Assembly (NCBI RefSeq): GCF_001941865.1 | Contig: NZ_CP016162.1 | Coordinates: 2,480,001-2,544,000, forward strand | Reading direction: 5' to 3' | Origin: Pseudomonas alcaliphila JAB1 | Lineage (GTDB): Bacteria; Pseudomonadota; Gammaproteobacteria; Pseudomonadales; Pseudomonadaceae | DNA: 64,000 nucleotides | Shown: positions 49,791 to 59,257 of the stretch, one piece after another | How positions within the stretch are numbered: the first letter of the stretch is position 1 | Layout of the letters: every line of letters begins with the position of its first letter | The notes under the pieces: model-generated | Database searches by the model: none | The model's input: the letters and a program-made list of their open reading frames with translations, nothing else | What the model was told of the DNA's origin: nothing | Made by a program: the position numbers and the translations under genes

Positions 49791-52700
49791 GGCGTGGGTT
49801 TGTCCATAGGCGGGAAACTGATGCGAAAGGTGCTGCCGACACCGTGGGTGCTGCTGGCGGTGATGTTGGCGCCGTGGCGCTCGATGATCTTCTTGACGAT
49901 GGCCAGGCCGATGCCGGTGCCGGCGTAGGCTTCGCGGCCATGCAGGCGCTGGAAGGGATTGAAGATGCGGTCCAGATACTTCTCGTCGAAGCCGATGCCG
50001 TTGTCGGCGATGCACAGTACCCAGGAGCCATCGCCCGGGTGTTCGGCATAGATGCGGATCAGTGGCTTTTCCCCGGCTTGCTGGAATTTCAGGGCATTGC
50101 TCAGCAGGTTCTGCAGCACCCGGCGCAACTGGCTGGCGTCGCCCCGCACCGGCGGCAGGGGCTCGCGCTGGACCTGCGCGCCACTCTGTTCCAGGGCGGT
50201 TTCCAGGTCCTGCAGCACCTCGTCGAGCAACGGGTCGAGGTCGAGCTTCTGCAGCGGCTGGCCGCGGGTATTGACCCGCGAGTAGTCGAGCAGGTCGATG
50301 ATCAGCGCCTGCATGCGCGCCGCCGCCGAGGTCATGCGCTGCAGGTAGTCGCGGCCGTCGTCGTCGAGGCCGTCGCTGCGCTTGGCGAGGCGCTCGGAGA
50401 AGGCCTGGATCTTGCGCAGCGGTTCCTGCAGGTCGTGCGAGGCGACGAAGGCGAACTCCTCCAGCTCGCGGTTGCTGCGCTTCAGTTCGAGCAGGGTGCG
50501 CTGCAGCTGCTCCTGGGTCGCGCGGCGTTCGCTGATGTTCTGGAAGTACACCGCCAGGCCCTCCTCGGAGGGGTAGGCATGCAACTCGAACCAACTCTGG
50601 AAAGGTTCGTAGAAGCTTTCGAAGTGGCAGGCCTGGTTGTCGCGCCGGGCCTGGCGGTAGCGCTGGCCGATCTCGCTGTCGTAGGAGCCGGGGAGGGCCG
50701 TCCACAGACTCTGGCCCAGGGTGGTGGCGGCGCTGATGTTCAGCTGCCGCTCGGCCTCGGGGTTGATGTAGGTGAAGCGCCAATCGCTGTCGAGAGTGTA
50801 GAAGGCATCGCTGATGCTTTCCAGGGTGTTCGTCAGGCGCTCGGCCAGGCGCTGCGCCTGCTTCAGCGCCTGCTTGCGCTCGCTGATGTCTTGCAGGGCG
50901 CCGGAGATACGCACGATCTGCCCTTTGTCGTCGCGCACCGCCTGGCCGGCCACCTGCACGTACAGGTGCTTGCCATGGGCGTCGAGCATCTCCACGTCGA
51001 GGTCGAAGCCGATACCTTGCTCGATGCAAGCCTCGACCGCCAGGGTCACCCGTTCGCGATAGGCCGGCAGGTAGAGCTGCAGGCCTTCGGCCAGATCGGG
51101 CAGGGTGCCGACCGGGAAACCGAGCAGGCTGTGCATCTCCTCCGACCAGAGCACCTGGCGGCTGGGCAGCTCGATCGACCAGCCACCGAGCTTGGCAATG
51201 CTGCCGGCCATGCTCAGCAGCAGGCTGTTCTGGCGCATCTGCTCGGCCACCGCACGTTGCAGGCTGATGTCGCGGGCGGCGCAGTAGATCACCTGGTCGT
51301 CGGCCAGCGCCGCGCTGAGTTGCAGCCAGAGCTGCTGGCCCCTGGCGTCGTGCACGCGGATCTCCAGATCCTTGACCACGGCTCCGCGTAGCAGCTGCTC
51401 GATGGCGTTCTGCATCAGGGGACGATCCTCGGGGTGGATCAGCTGCAGGTAGGGCTGGCCGATCAGCGCGCTCGCCGTATGCCGCAGGGTGCTGGCGAAG
51501 GCCGGGTTGACCTGGATGAACTGGCCCTGCTGGCCGATCATGCAGAACATGTCCAGCGACAGGTTGAAGAACTGGTTGCGTTCGCGCAGCGCCTGATCGG
51601 CCTGGCGCAGCGCGGTGATGTCGCGCAGTACGATGACCCAGCCGCCGTCGTCCGCGCCGCCGCTCATCGGCCGGGCATCGTAGAGCAGGGTGCGCGGGCG
51701 CTCGCCATGCAGGACGAGTTCGCCGTGCACGGCCTCGTCGTCCGCCGTCGGCAGCGGCCATTGGCTCGGCTGCAGCGGTAGCACCTGGGCCAGCGGCTGT
51801 CCGCTGAGGTCCTGGTCGCCCTGCTGCAGCAAGGCCTGGGCCGCCGGGTTGAGAAAGCTCAGGCGGCCCTGCGCATCCACTGCCAGCAGGCCCTCGGCCA
51901 TGCTGTCGGTGATCGCCGAGGTGAACTCCAGTTGCTGCTGCAAGCGCTGGTCACCGGCCAGCACTTCGTTGAGCAGGCGACTGTTTTCCAGCACCGACAC
52001 GGCCATCTGGGCGAACTGCTGGGCAATCACCTGGTCGTCCTCTTCGAACTCCCCTTGGTATTTGTCCGACAGCTGCAACAGGCCGAGGTTGCGCCCGTCC
52101 TTGTCGATCAGCGGCACGGCCAGCCAGCCGCGCATCGGCGGGTGCTCCGCGGCATGCCGGCCGAAGCCGCGCCAGCGCGGATGAGCTTCCAGCTCGGCTT
52201 GGCTCATGCGCAGTGGTTGGTTGTCCTGGCAGATCAGGGTGTAGATGCCGCTGCCGTCCGGGTGCGTCGTGTAGCTGCGCCAGGCGGCGTACTTGTCCGA
52301 CAGCGACACGCCGTTGATCGACTGGGCCCAGTCGTCGCCGCGGGTCAGGCTGAGCACCGCCTGGTGCGCGCCGACGACCAGGCGTGCCTGTTCCACCAGG
52401 TAGTCGATCAGCGCCTGGTGGTCGAGCAGCTTGGCGGTGGCGATGGCCGCGGCACTCAGGCCGCGCAGCTGCTCGGCCTTGCGTTCGGCGCGCTCCAGGG
52501 CCTGGTGCAGGGCTGCGGTCATGTGTTCGCGTTCGCTGATGTCCTTGGCGATGGCGAAGATGCCGACGATCTGCCCGTCGACCATGATCGGCAGGTTGGT
52601 CATGTCCAGCGCCAGCTGCTGCCCGTCCGGGCCGAGAATATGGGTTTCGTAGCGCTGCGGGATGCCGGTGCAGGCGGCGGCGAAGTGCTGCTCGGTGCGC

Positions 52701-55210
52701 GCGCGATCGGCCTTGGCGATCATCCCGGCGAAGTGCTCGCCGACGATCAGCGCCTCGCCGAGGCCGGTCAGCTGTACGCCGGCGCCGTTGAGGCTGAGGA
52801 AGCGGCCTTGCAGGTCGAAGGAGAACACCGGGTCCGGGTTGAAGGTGAACAGCGAGCGAAAGCGCTGCTCGCTCTCCTGCAGGCGCTGGCGGTCGCGGCT
52901 GCGGTTGATGGCGATGGCCGCCAGCTGCGCGGCATTGGCCAATTGCTGGATCTGTTCGTCGCTCGGTGTGTCGGGCCGGCGCTGGTAGATGGCGAAGGTG
53001 CCGAGCACCTGGCCCTGGTGGGAAATCAGCGGGAACGACCAGCAGGCCCTGAGCCCGTACGAGCTGGCCAGTTCGCGGTAGTCGCGCCACAGCGGGTCGC
53101 GTTCGATGTCCTCGACCGCCACCAGTTGCCGGCGGAAGGCGGCGGTGCCGCAGCTGCCGGCGTTCGGCCCGATGGCGACGCCGTCGATGCCGCGGTTGTA
53201 GGCCTCCGGCAGGCTGGGGGCGGCGCCGGTATGCAGGTGCTGGCCGTCCTCGTCGAGCAGCAGCACCGAGCACAACGCCTCGGACTGCTGGATTTCCACC
53301 ATCTGGCAGATCGCCTCGAGCACCTCGCGCAACGGGCGGTCGGTGGAAATCATGCTGAGGATATCGCGCTGGCTTTCCGCATAGGCCTCGTTCTGCACCA
53401 GCGCGGTGATGTCGTGGGCCACGGCGAACAGGGTCTGTTCCTCGGCCGACCAGTCGGCCGACCAGAGCACGTGTAGCACCTGGCCGTCGCGGTGGCGGTA
53501 GCGGTTGCGGAAGGTACGGGTAGGTTGTCCAGCCATGATGGCTGCGGCTTCCGCCTCTGTCGTCTGGCGGTCCTCGGGTAGCACCAGATCCAAGTAGCGG
53601 CGGCCGATAAGCTCTTCGGGCTTGTAGCCGAACAGCTTCTCGCAGGAGGGGCTAACCTCGCGAAAGCGGCCTTCTCCGTCGATAGAACAGAGCACGTCGA
53701 GGGTGAACTGCATGATGCGCTGGTTGAGTTTCTGCGCACGTATCTGCTCGGCAAGGCTGAACTGCAACTGATCGTTGAGCCGCGCCAGGCGCTGCGAGCG
53801 CTCGTTGGCCAGCCAGGCTAGGCGCTGGCTGAGCACAAGTAGGAAGCTCAGTGTGAGGCCGAACAGCATTACCAGAGCCGGTAGGTAACCGGCGCTGTTG
53901 AGTGCCTGCGGTCGATTGATGATCGACACCAGGCGCCAGCCCGCGCTCTCGGCAATAGGCACCATACGCTCGCCTACCGGCGTGTTGAAACGGTTGTAAT
54001 GGGCCTGGTTGGAGTCGTAGAGCGGTTGGTCATTCTCGTAGGCGCGCACGATGAAACCGCTCAGCTGCGGGCCCAGCACCTGCGCCACGACGTCGCGCAC
54101 GTTGAGGCTGGCGACCACCAGGCGGGGCGGCTCGCCGGGCAGCGTCAGCGGTGTGGCGATCAACGCGTTGAGTACGCCGTCGCCGTAGGCGCGCACCGGG
54201 CTGAGGTGGGCGTGGCCATCCTCGAACACGTGCTGCAGCCAGGCCCGGTTGTCGGCATCGGCGAGAAAACTGCGCAGCCACTGCGTTTCGTCGCCACCGC
54301 GCGCCTCCAGCCAGTGCGGTTGCAGCTGGCGGTCGACCACGGCGACCAGCCCCAGGCTGGGGAAGTCGCGCAGGTAGCTGCCGGCTTCCTGCTGCCAGAG
54401 GCGCGGCGAAGGCAGTGCGCCGATGGCCTGCCAGCGTTCGCTCATGCGCTGGATCAACGCCTGGTGTCCGTCCAGGGTGCGGCTGGTGGCCGTCTGCACC
54501 TTGGACAGCAGCAGGTCGCTCTCGCGGCTCAGCGCCTCGATGGCCTGCAGGCTGAGCAGGTACCAGCCGGCGCAAGTCAGCAGCACGCCGAACAGCCCGG
54601 CGGTCTGGCTCAGGCGGTCGAGCTGGCCGCGCTGTCCGATGGGTAGCCAGCTGTGCAGCACCGCTGCCAGACCCAGCAGTAGGGTGAAGAGGTTGGCGAC
54701 ATGAGTCGATGAGTACTTGAAACCGAGGTCAAGTAAGCCGGGGCTCAGCTGCTGGCCGGCCAGTTGAGCGAGCAGTGCCAGCAACAGCACCGTCACCCCG
54801 ATCAACTGCGCCAGGCGCCGCGCCGGCTTGGGCCCGAATCCCAAGCATATGGCTACGGCAGTCGCCAATAGAACCAGCGCTGGGCCGCTGCGCATGCGCA
54901 GGAAACCGCTGACCAGTGACGAGCCTTGATCCGAACCGCCGGCCAGATAGTTGTGCACGATGGTGTAGAGTGTCAGGCCGGCAAGCAGCATCGCGCATAG
55001 CAACAGGCTGCGCCAGGCGCGGCGAATGGCGGTCAGCAGCAGCGAGCCGGCGAGCAGCGCCAGCAACGCGCTGTCCGGCAGCAGCACTACGCTGTGCCGG
55101 CTCGGCTGGTCGACTGTGAGAAAGCCGAGCAGACTGACCAAACCCAGGCCAAGCAGGGCGAAGGCTAGTATGTGTAGGTAGGCTTCGGCGATCAGGTAGC
55201 GCGTTTTCAT
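49787..55210 (-). CDS. Very large multi-PAS/GAF membrane histidine kinase
   Basis: 1807 residues. N-terminal membrane part with about seven helices (10-225), a periplasmic sensor segment (about 230-430), another helix (440-465), then PAS (about 500-620), GAF (630-785), PAS (800-920), GAF (940-1115), PAS (1130-1235), PAS (1245-1365), PAS (1375-1490), PAS (1500-1615), HisKA with His1592 in FVASHDLQEPLRK and a HATPase with N box NLLSNALKF and DNGIGFDEK, GTGIGLAI. The HDLQEPLR type is shared with phytochrome kinases, but I see no chromophore cysteine. No receiver domain is attached; the next gene supplies one. Confidence 0.93.
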   Translation of the reverse strand: MKTRYLIAEAYLHILAFALLGLGLVSLLGFLTVDQPSRHSVVLLPDSALLALLAGSLLLTAIRRAWRSLLLCAMLLAGLTLYTIVHNYLAGGSDQGSSLVSGFLRMRSGPALVLLATAVAICLGFGPKPARRLAQLIGVTVLLLALLAQLAGQQLSPGLLDLGFKYSSTHVANLFTLLLGLAAVLHSWLPIGQRGQLDRLSQTAGLFGVLLTCAGWYLLSLQAIEALSRESDLLLSKVQTATSRTLDGHQALIQRMSERWQAIGALPSPRLWQQEAGSYLRDFPSLGLVAVVDRQLQPHWLEARGGDETQWLRSFLADADNRAWLQHVFEDGHAHLSPVRAYGDGVLNALIATPLTLPGEPPRLVVASLNVRDVVAQVLGPQLSGFIVRAYENDQPLYDSNQAHYNRFNTPVGERMVPIAESAGWRLVSIINRPQALNSAGYLPALVMLFGLTLSFLLVLSQRLAWLANERSQRLARLNDQLQFSLAEQIRAQKLNQRIMQFTLDVLCSIDGEGRFREVSPSCEKLFGYKPEELIGRRYLDLVLPEDRQTTEAEAAAIMAGQPTRTFRNRYRHRDGQVLHVLWSADWSAEEQTLFAVAHDITALVQNEAYAESQRDILSMISTDRPLREVLEAICQMVEIQQSEALCSVLLLDEDGQHLHTGAAPSLPEAYNRGIDGVAIGPNAGSCGTAAFRRQLVAVEDIERDPLWRDYRELASSYGLRACWSFPLISHQGQVLGTFAIYQRRPDTPSDEQIQQLANAAQLAAIAINRSRDRQRLQESEQRFRSLFTFNPDPVFSFDLQGRFLSLNGAGVQLTGLGEALIVGEHFAGMIAKADRARTEQHFAAACTGIPQRYETHILGPDGQQLALDMTNLPIMVDGQIVGIFAIAKDISEREHMTAALHQALERAERKAEQLRGLSAAAIATAKLLDHQALIDYLVEQARLVVGAHQAVLSLTRGDDWAQSINGVSLSDKYAAWRSYTTHPDGSGIYTLICQDNQPLRMSQAELEAHPRWRGFGRHAAEHPPMRGWLAVPLIDKDGRNLGLLQLSDKYQGEFEEDDQVIAQQFAQMAVSVLENSRLLNEVLAGDQRLQQQLEFTSAITDSMAEGLLAVDAQGRLSFLNPAAQALLQQGDQDLSGQPLAQVLPLQPSQWPLPTADDEAVHGELVLHGERPRTLLYDARPMSGGADDGGWVIVLRDITALRQADQALRERNQFFNLSLDMFCMIGQQGQFIQVNPAFASTLRHTASALIGQPYLQLIHPEDRPLMQNAIEQLLRGAVVKDLEIRVHDARGQQLWLQLSAALADDQVIYCAARDISLQRAVAEQMRQNSLLLSMAGSIAKLGGWSIELPSRQVLWSEEMHSLLGFPVGTLPDLAEGLQLYLPAYRERVTLAVEACIEQGIGFDLDVEMLDAHGKHLYVQVAGQAVRDDKGQIVRISGALQDISERKQALKQAQRLAERLTNTLESISDAFYTLDSDWRFTYINPEAERQLNISAATTLGQSLWTALPGSYDSEIGQRYRQARRDNQACHFESFYEPFQSWFELHAYPSEEGLAVYFQNISERRATQEQLQRTLLELKRSNRELEEFAFVASHDLQEPLRKIQAFSERLAKRSDGLDDDGRDYLQRMTSAAARMQALIIDLLDYSRVNTRGQPLQKLDLDPLLDEVLQDLETALEQSGAQVQREPLPPVRGDASQLRRVLQNLLSNALKFQQAGEKPLIRIYAEHPGDGSWVLCIADNGIGFDEKYLDRIFNPFQRLHGREAYAGTGIGLAIVKKIIERHGANITASSTHGVGSTFRISFPPMDKPTP

Positions 55211-55212
55211 GC

Positions 55213-57456
55213 CTAATCCTGTAGGGTCTGTGGGCCGAGCAGGCGCAGCACTTCTTCCACTGTGGTCAGGCCTTGAGCAATCTTCTCACGAGCGTCGTCG
55301 AGTAGGGTGGTCATACCCTGTTCGCGGGCGATCGCCTGCAACTGCATGGCGCCGGCGCCCTGGGCGATGGCGTCGCGCAGACGGTCGCTCATGGTCAGCA
55401 CCTCGTGGATGCCGACGCGGCCCTTGTAGCCCTGATTGCACTGGTTGCAGCCCTTGCCCTGAAAGAAGCGCATGCCGGGCTCGAGAAACTCCGCACCGAG
55501 GCTCTGCAGGCGCTCGCGCGGCGGCTGTACTGGCTCGCGGCACAGGCTGCAGATGCGCCGCACCAGGCGCTGAGCGATGATCGCCTCCAGTGCTGAGGCC
55601 AGTACATAGGGTTTGAGGCCCAGGTCGAAGAGGCGTGCGATGGTCGCCGCCGCCGAGTTGGTGTGCAGGGTGGAGAACACCAGGTGGCCGGTCAGCGCGG
55701 CATGGAAGGCCACCTCGGCGGTTTCGCCATCACGGATTTCGCCAAGTAGAATTACGTCAGGGTCCTGGCGCAGAATGGCGCGCAGTACGCTGGCGAAGTT
55801 CAGGCCTATACGCTCGCGTACCGGCACCTGGCCGGCCAGGTCGACGTGGAACTCTACCGGGTCCTCGATGGTGACGTAATTTTTCTCCGGCGAGGCTTCG
55901 TGCTGTAGCAGGGCGAACAGCGTGGTGGTCTTGCCGCTGCCGGTGGGGCCGGTGGCGAGGATGATGCCCTGCGGCTTGCCCACCACATGCAGCAGGCGCC
56001 GCAGGTTGTGTGGCGACAGGCCGAGGTCTTCCAGCGACTGCGCCGCCGACTGGCGTTCGAGCACGCGCATCACCACCTTCTCGCCGTTGATGGTGGGCAG
56101 GGTGGAGATGCGCAGGTCGACGATGCGCATCGGCGTCTTCACCGTGATGCGCCCGTCCTGCGGGCGCCGGCGTTCGGTGATGTCCAGCTCGGCCATGACC
56201 TTGATCCGCGACACCAGCGACATCAGCAGCGCGCTGGGGATCTGGATCTTGTCCTGCAGCACGCCGTCGATGCGGTAGCGCACCGCCACGTGCTTGGTGC
56301 GCGGATGGATGTGGATGTCGCTGGCGCCCAGGCGCAGCGCTTCGAGTATCACCGCGTTGACCAGGCGAATGGCCGGCGGGTCCTCCGAGCTGCCGAGCAA
56401 TTGTTCGAGGCTCTCGTTGCCGCTGTCGTCGTCGAGGACGATCTCGATGCCTTCGTAGGGGTCGCTGCTGCCCACCACGGTGGTCAGGTCTTCCAGCTGG
56501 TTGCGGGGTGCGCCGAACAGTTCGTGCAGCTGGTCCTGCAGCTGGTCCAGGCGACATAGCAGCGGGTGGATGCTCAGCCCGGTCATGAAGCCCAGTTCGT
56601 CAATCAGGCCCTGATCCAGCGGGTCGGCCATGGCCAGGCGCAGGCGCTTGTCCACCACGCGCAGCGGCAACACCAGCTGGCGGGTGCAGATGGCCTGTGG
56701 CACCAGGGCCAGCAGCGGGGCGTCGACCTGGAACTCGCGCAGGTCGACTTCTTCGAACATCAGGTCCTTGCGCAGCAGCTCGTAGACCTTATCGCCGTCC
56801 AGCCACTCGTGCTGCATCAGCTGGCGCAGCACCGGGGTCTTGTGGGTCTGCATCTCCTTGTGCAGCTGCTGGATCTGCTGGGCGTTGAGCAGGCCCTTCT
56901 TGTGCAGGAGGATGGCCAACTGGCTGCGGTTGGTGACGCTAAGCTTGGCCAGGGTCTCCAGGTCGCGGTGCTGCTTCTGGTTCTCCTGCTCCAGGCTGCG
57001 GTTGCGCTGCTGCAGGCTGTACTGCTCCAGGGCCAGGGCGATGGTCAGGCGCAGGTCGTCGTCGTTCCACGGCTTGAGGATGAAGCGGTATACCGCGCCG
57101 CCCTTGATCGAGCCCATCACCGCCTCGGTGTTGGCATGCCCGGTGAGCATGATGCGGATGGTCTCGGGCCAGCGCTCGCGCACCTGGGCGAGCAACTCGC
57201 TGCCGTTCATCTGCGGCATCATGAAGTCGCTGATGATCAGGTGCACCGGCTGATTGGCGAGGATTTTCAGGGCCTCGACGCCGTTACGGGCGAAGTGCAG
57301 TTCATAGTTCTCGCGCTGGAACACACGGCGCAATGCGGCGAGTACGTTAGGTTCGTCGTCCACCAACAGCATTCGATAGGGCGTTTCCGGCGCCTGCTCA
57401 AGCGGCGCAGCGATTAGCTCCTGACCAACGAACAGCGATGAATAGCGTTTGCTCAC
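55213..57456 (-). CDS. REC domain fused to a PilB/GspE-type secretion ATPase
   Basis: 747 residues. REC (about 28-145, phospho-acceptor Asp77), a coiled linker (145-175), a MshEN/T2SSE N-domain (about 175-315) with a weakly kept pattern, and the full type II/IV pilus ATPase (about 360-735): Walker A GPTGSGKTT at 503-511, Asp box TIEDPVE, Walker B DPDVILLGEIRD, His box STLHTN and a zinc tetracysteine (636, 639, 670, 673). The start is GTG at 57454-57456 with GAGGAG. REC-ATPase fusions are unusual. No other pilus gene is present, so it may act on a pilus or secretion machine encoded elsewhere. Confidence 0.93.
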   Translation of the reverse strand: MSKRYSSLFVGQELIAAPLEQAPETPYRMLLVDDEPNVLAALRRVFQRENYELHFARNGVEALKILANQPVHLIISDFMMPQMNGSELLAQVRERWPETIRIMLTGHANTEAVMGSIKGGAVYRFILKPWNDDDLRLTIALALEQYSLQQRNRSLEQENQKQHRDLETLAKLSVTNRSQLAILLHKKGLLNAQQIQQLHKEMQTHKTPVLRQLMQHEWLDGDKVYELLRKDLMFEEVDLREFQVDAPLLALVPQAICTRQLVLPLRVVDKRLRLAMADPLDQGLIDELGFMTGLSIHPLLCRLDQLQDQLHELFGAPRNQLEDLTTVVGSSDPYEGIEIVLDDDSGNESLEQLLGSSEDPPAIRLVNAVILEALRLGASDIHIHPRTKHVAVRYRIDGVLQDKIQIPSALLMSLVSRIKVMAELDITERRRPQDGRITVKTPMRIVDLRISTLPTINGEKVVMRVLERQSAAQSLEDLGLSPHNLRRLLHVVGKPQGIILATGPTGSGKTTTLFALLQHEASPEKNYVTIEDPVEFHVDLAGQVPVRERIGLNFASVLRAILRQDPDVILLGEIRDGETAEVAFHAALTGHLVFSTLHTNSAAATIARLFDLGLKPYVLASALEAIIAQRLVRRICSLCREPVQPPRERLQSLGAEFLEPGMRFFQGKGCNQCNQGYKGRVGIHEVLTMSDRLRDAIAQGAGAMQLQAIAREQGMTTLLDDAREKIAQGLTTVEEVLRLLGPQTLQD

Positions 57457-57465
57457 CGTGACTCC

Positions 57466-58596
57466 TCAGCTACTCAGAAAACGCAGGGTGACCCGGGTGC
57501 CGGCGCCAGGCTTGCTGCGCACCAGGATCTCGCCCTGGTGCGCGGCCATGATGTCGCGAGCCACGGTCAGGCCCAGGCCGGTGCCGGAGCCGACCGGGCG
57601 CGTGGTGAAGAAGGGATCGAACAGGCGCGCCTGGTCCTCGGCGGTAATGCCGCAGCCGTTGTCTTCCACCAGCACCTCCGCCGTGCCCTGTTCGTCCAGG
57701 CGGCTGGTGACGCGGATGCGCCCCTGTCCGGTAATGGCCTTGGCAGCGTTGTCCAGCACGTTGTACAGCGCCTGGGAAATCTTCGCCGGGTAGCCGGCCA
57801 GCTCGGGCAGCTCGGCCAGCTTCAGTTCGATGTCGAACGCCTGGCTGCTCTCGGCCCGCAGCAGGTGGCAGGTGCTGGCGATCAGTGCGTTGAGGTCGCA
57901 GGGGACAAAATCCTCCTGGTCGATATTGGCGAAGGTCTTGAGGTCGGTGACGATGGCGGCGATGCGCTGGGTACCGACTTCCGACTCCTGCAACAGCGCG
58001 CGGAAATCCTCGAGGATCAGTCCGGTAGCCTGGTCGCTGGGCAGCTTATCGCCGAGTTCGTCGAGGTAGTCGCCGGCCACCCTCAGATTGCTGGCGATGA
58101 AGCCGATGGGGTTGTTGATCTCGTGAGCAACGCCAGCGGCGAGCTGGCCGACGGCGCGCAGGCGTGCACTTTCATAGAGCTGCTGCTGGGTCTGTTCGAT
58201 GACCTTGACCTGCTCCTCGACGCGCCGTTGCAGCTGCGCGGAGAGCGCCTTGTAGCGCGCCTCGGAGGCCTGCAGGGCGGCATGCTGGCGCTGCAGCTCG
58301 GCGAAGCTGGCTTCGCTGGCGTCGTGGTGCAAGTTGGCGGCCAGGCGGTACTTGCCGACGTAGAACAGCACGAACTCCAGCAGGCGCGCGGCGGCCGCCT
58401 GCAGTTGCGGCTGGGTCGGGCAACTGAGCCAGCCGAGGGTTTCCAGGTTGAACTCCACCGCCTCGGCGCCGGGCCTGGGTTGTTCGTCCAGTTGCAGGGC
58501 GTGACCGCTCAGCGCTTGCAGCAGGTGCAGCAGCTGTTGCTGGCGCTCGTCCGGCAGCAGTTCGGCCAGGCGCGGATCGTCTTCGAAGCTACGCAT
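57466..58596 (-). CDS. Soluble histidine kinase
   Basis: 376 residues, no membrane helix. The N-terminal part (1-100) is unassigned, then a coiled coil (about 95-145), HisKA with His158 in GQLAAGVAHEINNPIGF, and HATPase (N box ALYNVLDNAAKAI, VEDNGCGI, GSGTGLGLTVA). It overlaps the GTPase gene by 8 bp. It probably phosphorylates one or more REC domains in the array, such as that of the secretion ATPase directly downstream. Confidence 0.93.
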   Translation of the reverse strand: MRSFEDDPRLAELLPDERQQQLLHLLQALSGHALQLDEQPRPGAEAVEFNLETLGWLSCPTQPQLQAAAARLLEFVLFYVGKYRLAANLHHDASEASFAELQRQHAALQASEARYKALSAQLQRRVEEQVKVIEQTQQQLYESARLRAVGQLAAGVAHEINNPIGFIASNLRVAGDYLDELGDKLPSDQATGLILEDFRALLQESEVGTQRIAAIVTDLKTFANIDQEDFVPCDLNALIASTCHLLRAESSQAFDIELKLAELPELAGYPAKISQALYNVLDNAAKAITGQGRIRVTSRLDEQGTAEVLVEDNGCGITAEDQARLFDPFFTTRPVGSGTGLGLTVARDIMAAHQGEILVRSKPGAGTRVTLRFLSS

Positions 58597-59257
58597 CGGC
58601 GTCTCCTTGCGCGGCGCTGAGCAGGCGCACGAAGCTGGTCGCGTCGATGCCCTCGGTCTCGGCCAGGCGGTATTCGCGGTCGAGCTGCGGGTAGAGGCGG
58701 ACGAGCAATTGGCGGAAGCTCTCGACCACGCCCTGGCCGTGGAGCGCCGAGGCCATGCTCAGCGGCGCCCAGGGCGTCTGCGCCCAGCGCGCCTGCAGCT
58801 CGGCCTCGGCCACCGCGTCGGCCACGTCGCGCTTGTTGAACTGCACCACCAGCGGCAGCCGTTCGATGTCCATACCCAGCTTCTGCAGGTTGTCGGCCAG
58901 GTTGTCGAAGGCGTTGGCGTTGTTGTCCTGCTGCGCCGGCTGCGAGTCGGCGACGAAGATCACCCCGTCGGCGCGCGACAGCACGGCCTTGCGCGTGCTG
59001 TCGTGCTGCACCTGGCCGGGTACGGTGTAGAGCTTCAGGCGCAGGTCGAGGCCGGCGGCGCCGCGCAGGCCGATGGGCAGCACGTCGAAGAACAGGGTGC
59101 GGTCGTCGCGGGTCTCCAGCACCATCAGCTCGCCCTTGCGCTGCGGCCGCAGCAGGGTGTGCAACTGCATCAGGTTGGTGGTCTTGCCGCTCAGCGCCGG
59201 GCCGTAATAGACCACCTTGAGGCTGAGCTTGCGTGTGTGGGGCTGGTAGTCAGCCAT
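58589..59257 (-). CDS. MglA-like small Ras-family GTPase
   Basis: 222 residues. Walker A/P-loop GPALSGKTT at 19-27, switch region with DRTLFFDVLPIGLRG, a G3 variant LYTVPGQ, and VVQFNKRDV as G4. This is the MglA group of bacterial GTPases that set cell polarity and steer type IV pili or gliding. No MglB-like roadblock partner is visible. It lies between a response regulator and a kinase with overlaps of 8 bp on both sides. Confidence 0.92.
   Translation of the reverse strand: MADYQPHTRKLSLKVVYYGPALSGKTTNLMQLHTLLRPQRKGELMVLETRDDRTLFFDVLPIGLRGAAGLDLRLKLYTVPGQVQHDSTRKAVLSRADGVIFVADSQPAQQDNNANAFDNLADNLQKLGMDIERLPLVVQFNKRDVADAVAEAELQARWAQTPWAPLSMASALHGQGVVESFRQLLVRLYPQLDREYRLAETEGIDATSFVRLLSAAQGDADA

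Noticed and set aside
49332..51761. An 809-codon frame ending as the single-domain response regulator
   Set aside because: Only the last 152 codons (from the ATG at 49790) are real; the upstream part is out of frame with the large kinase and has arginine/alanine/proline-rich composition typical of a wrong frame.
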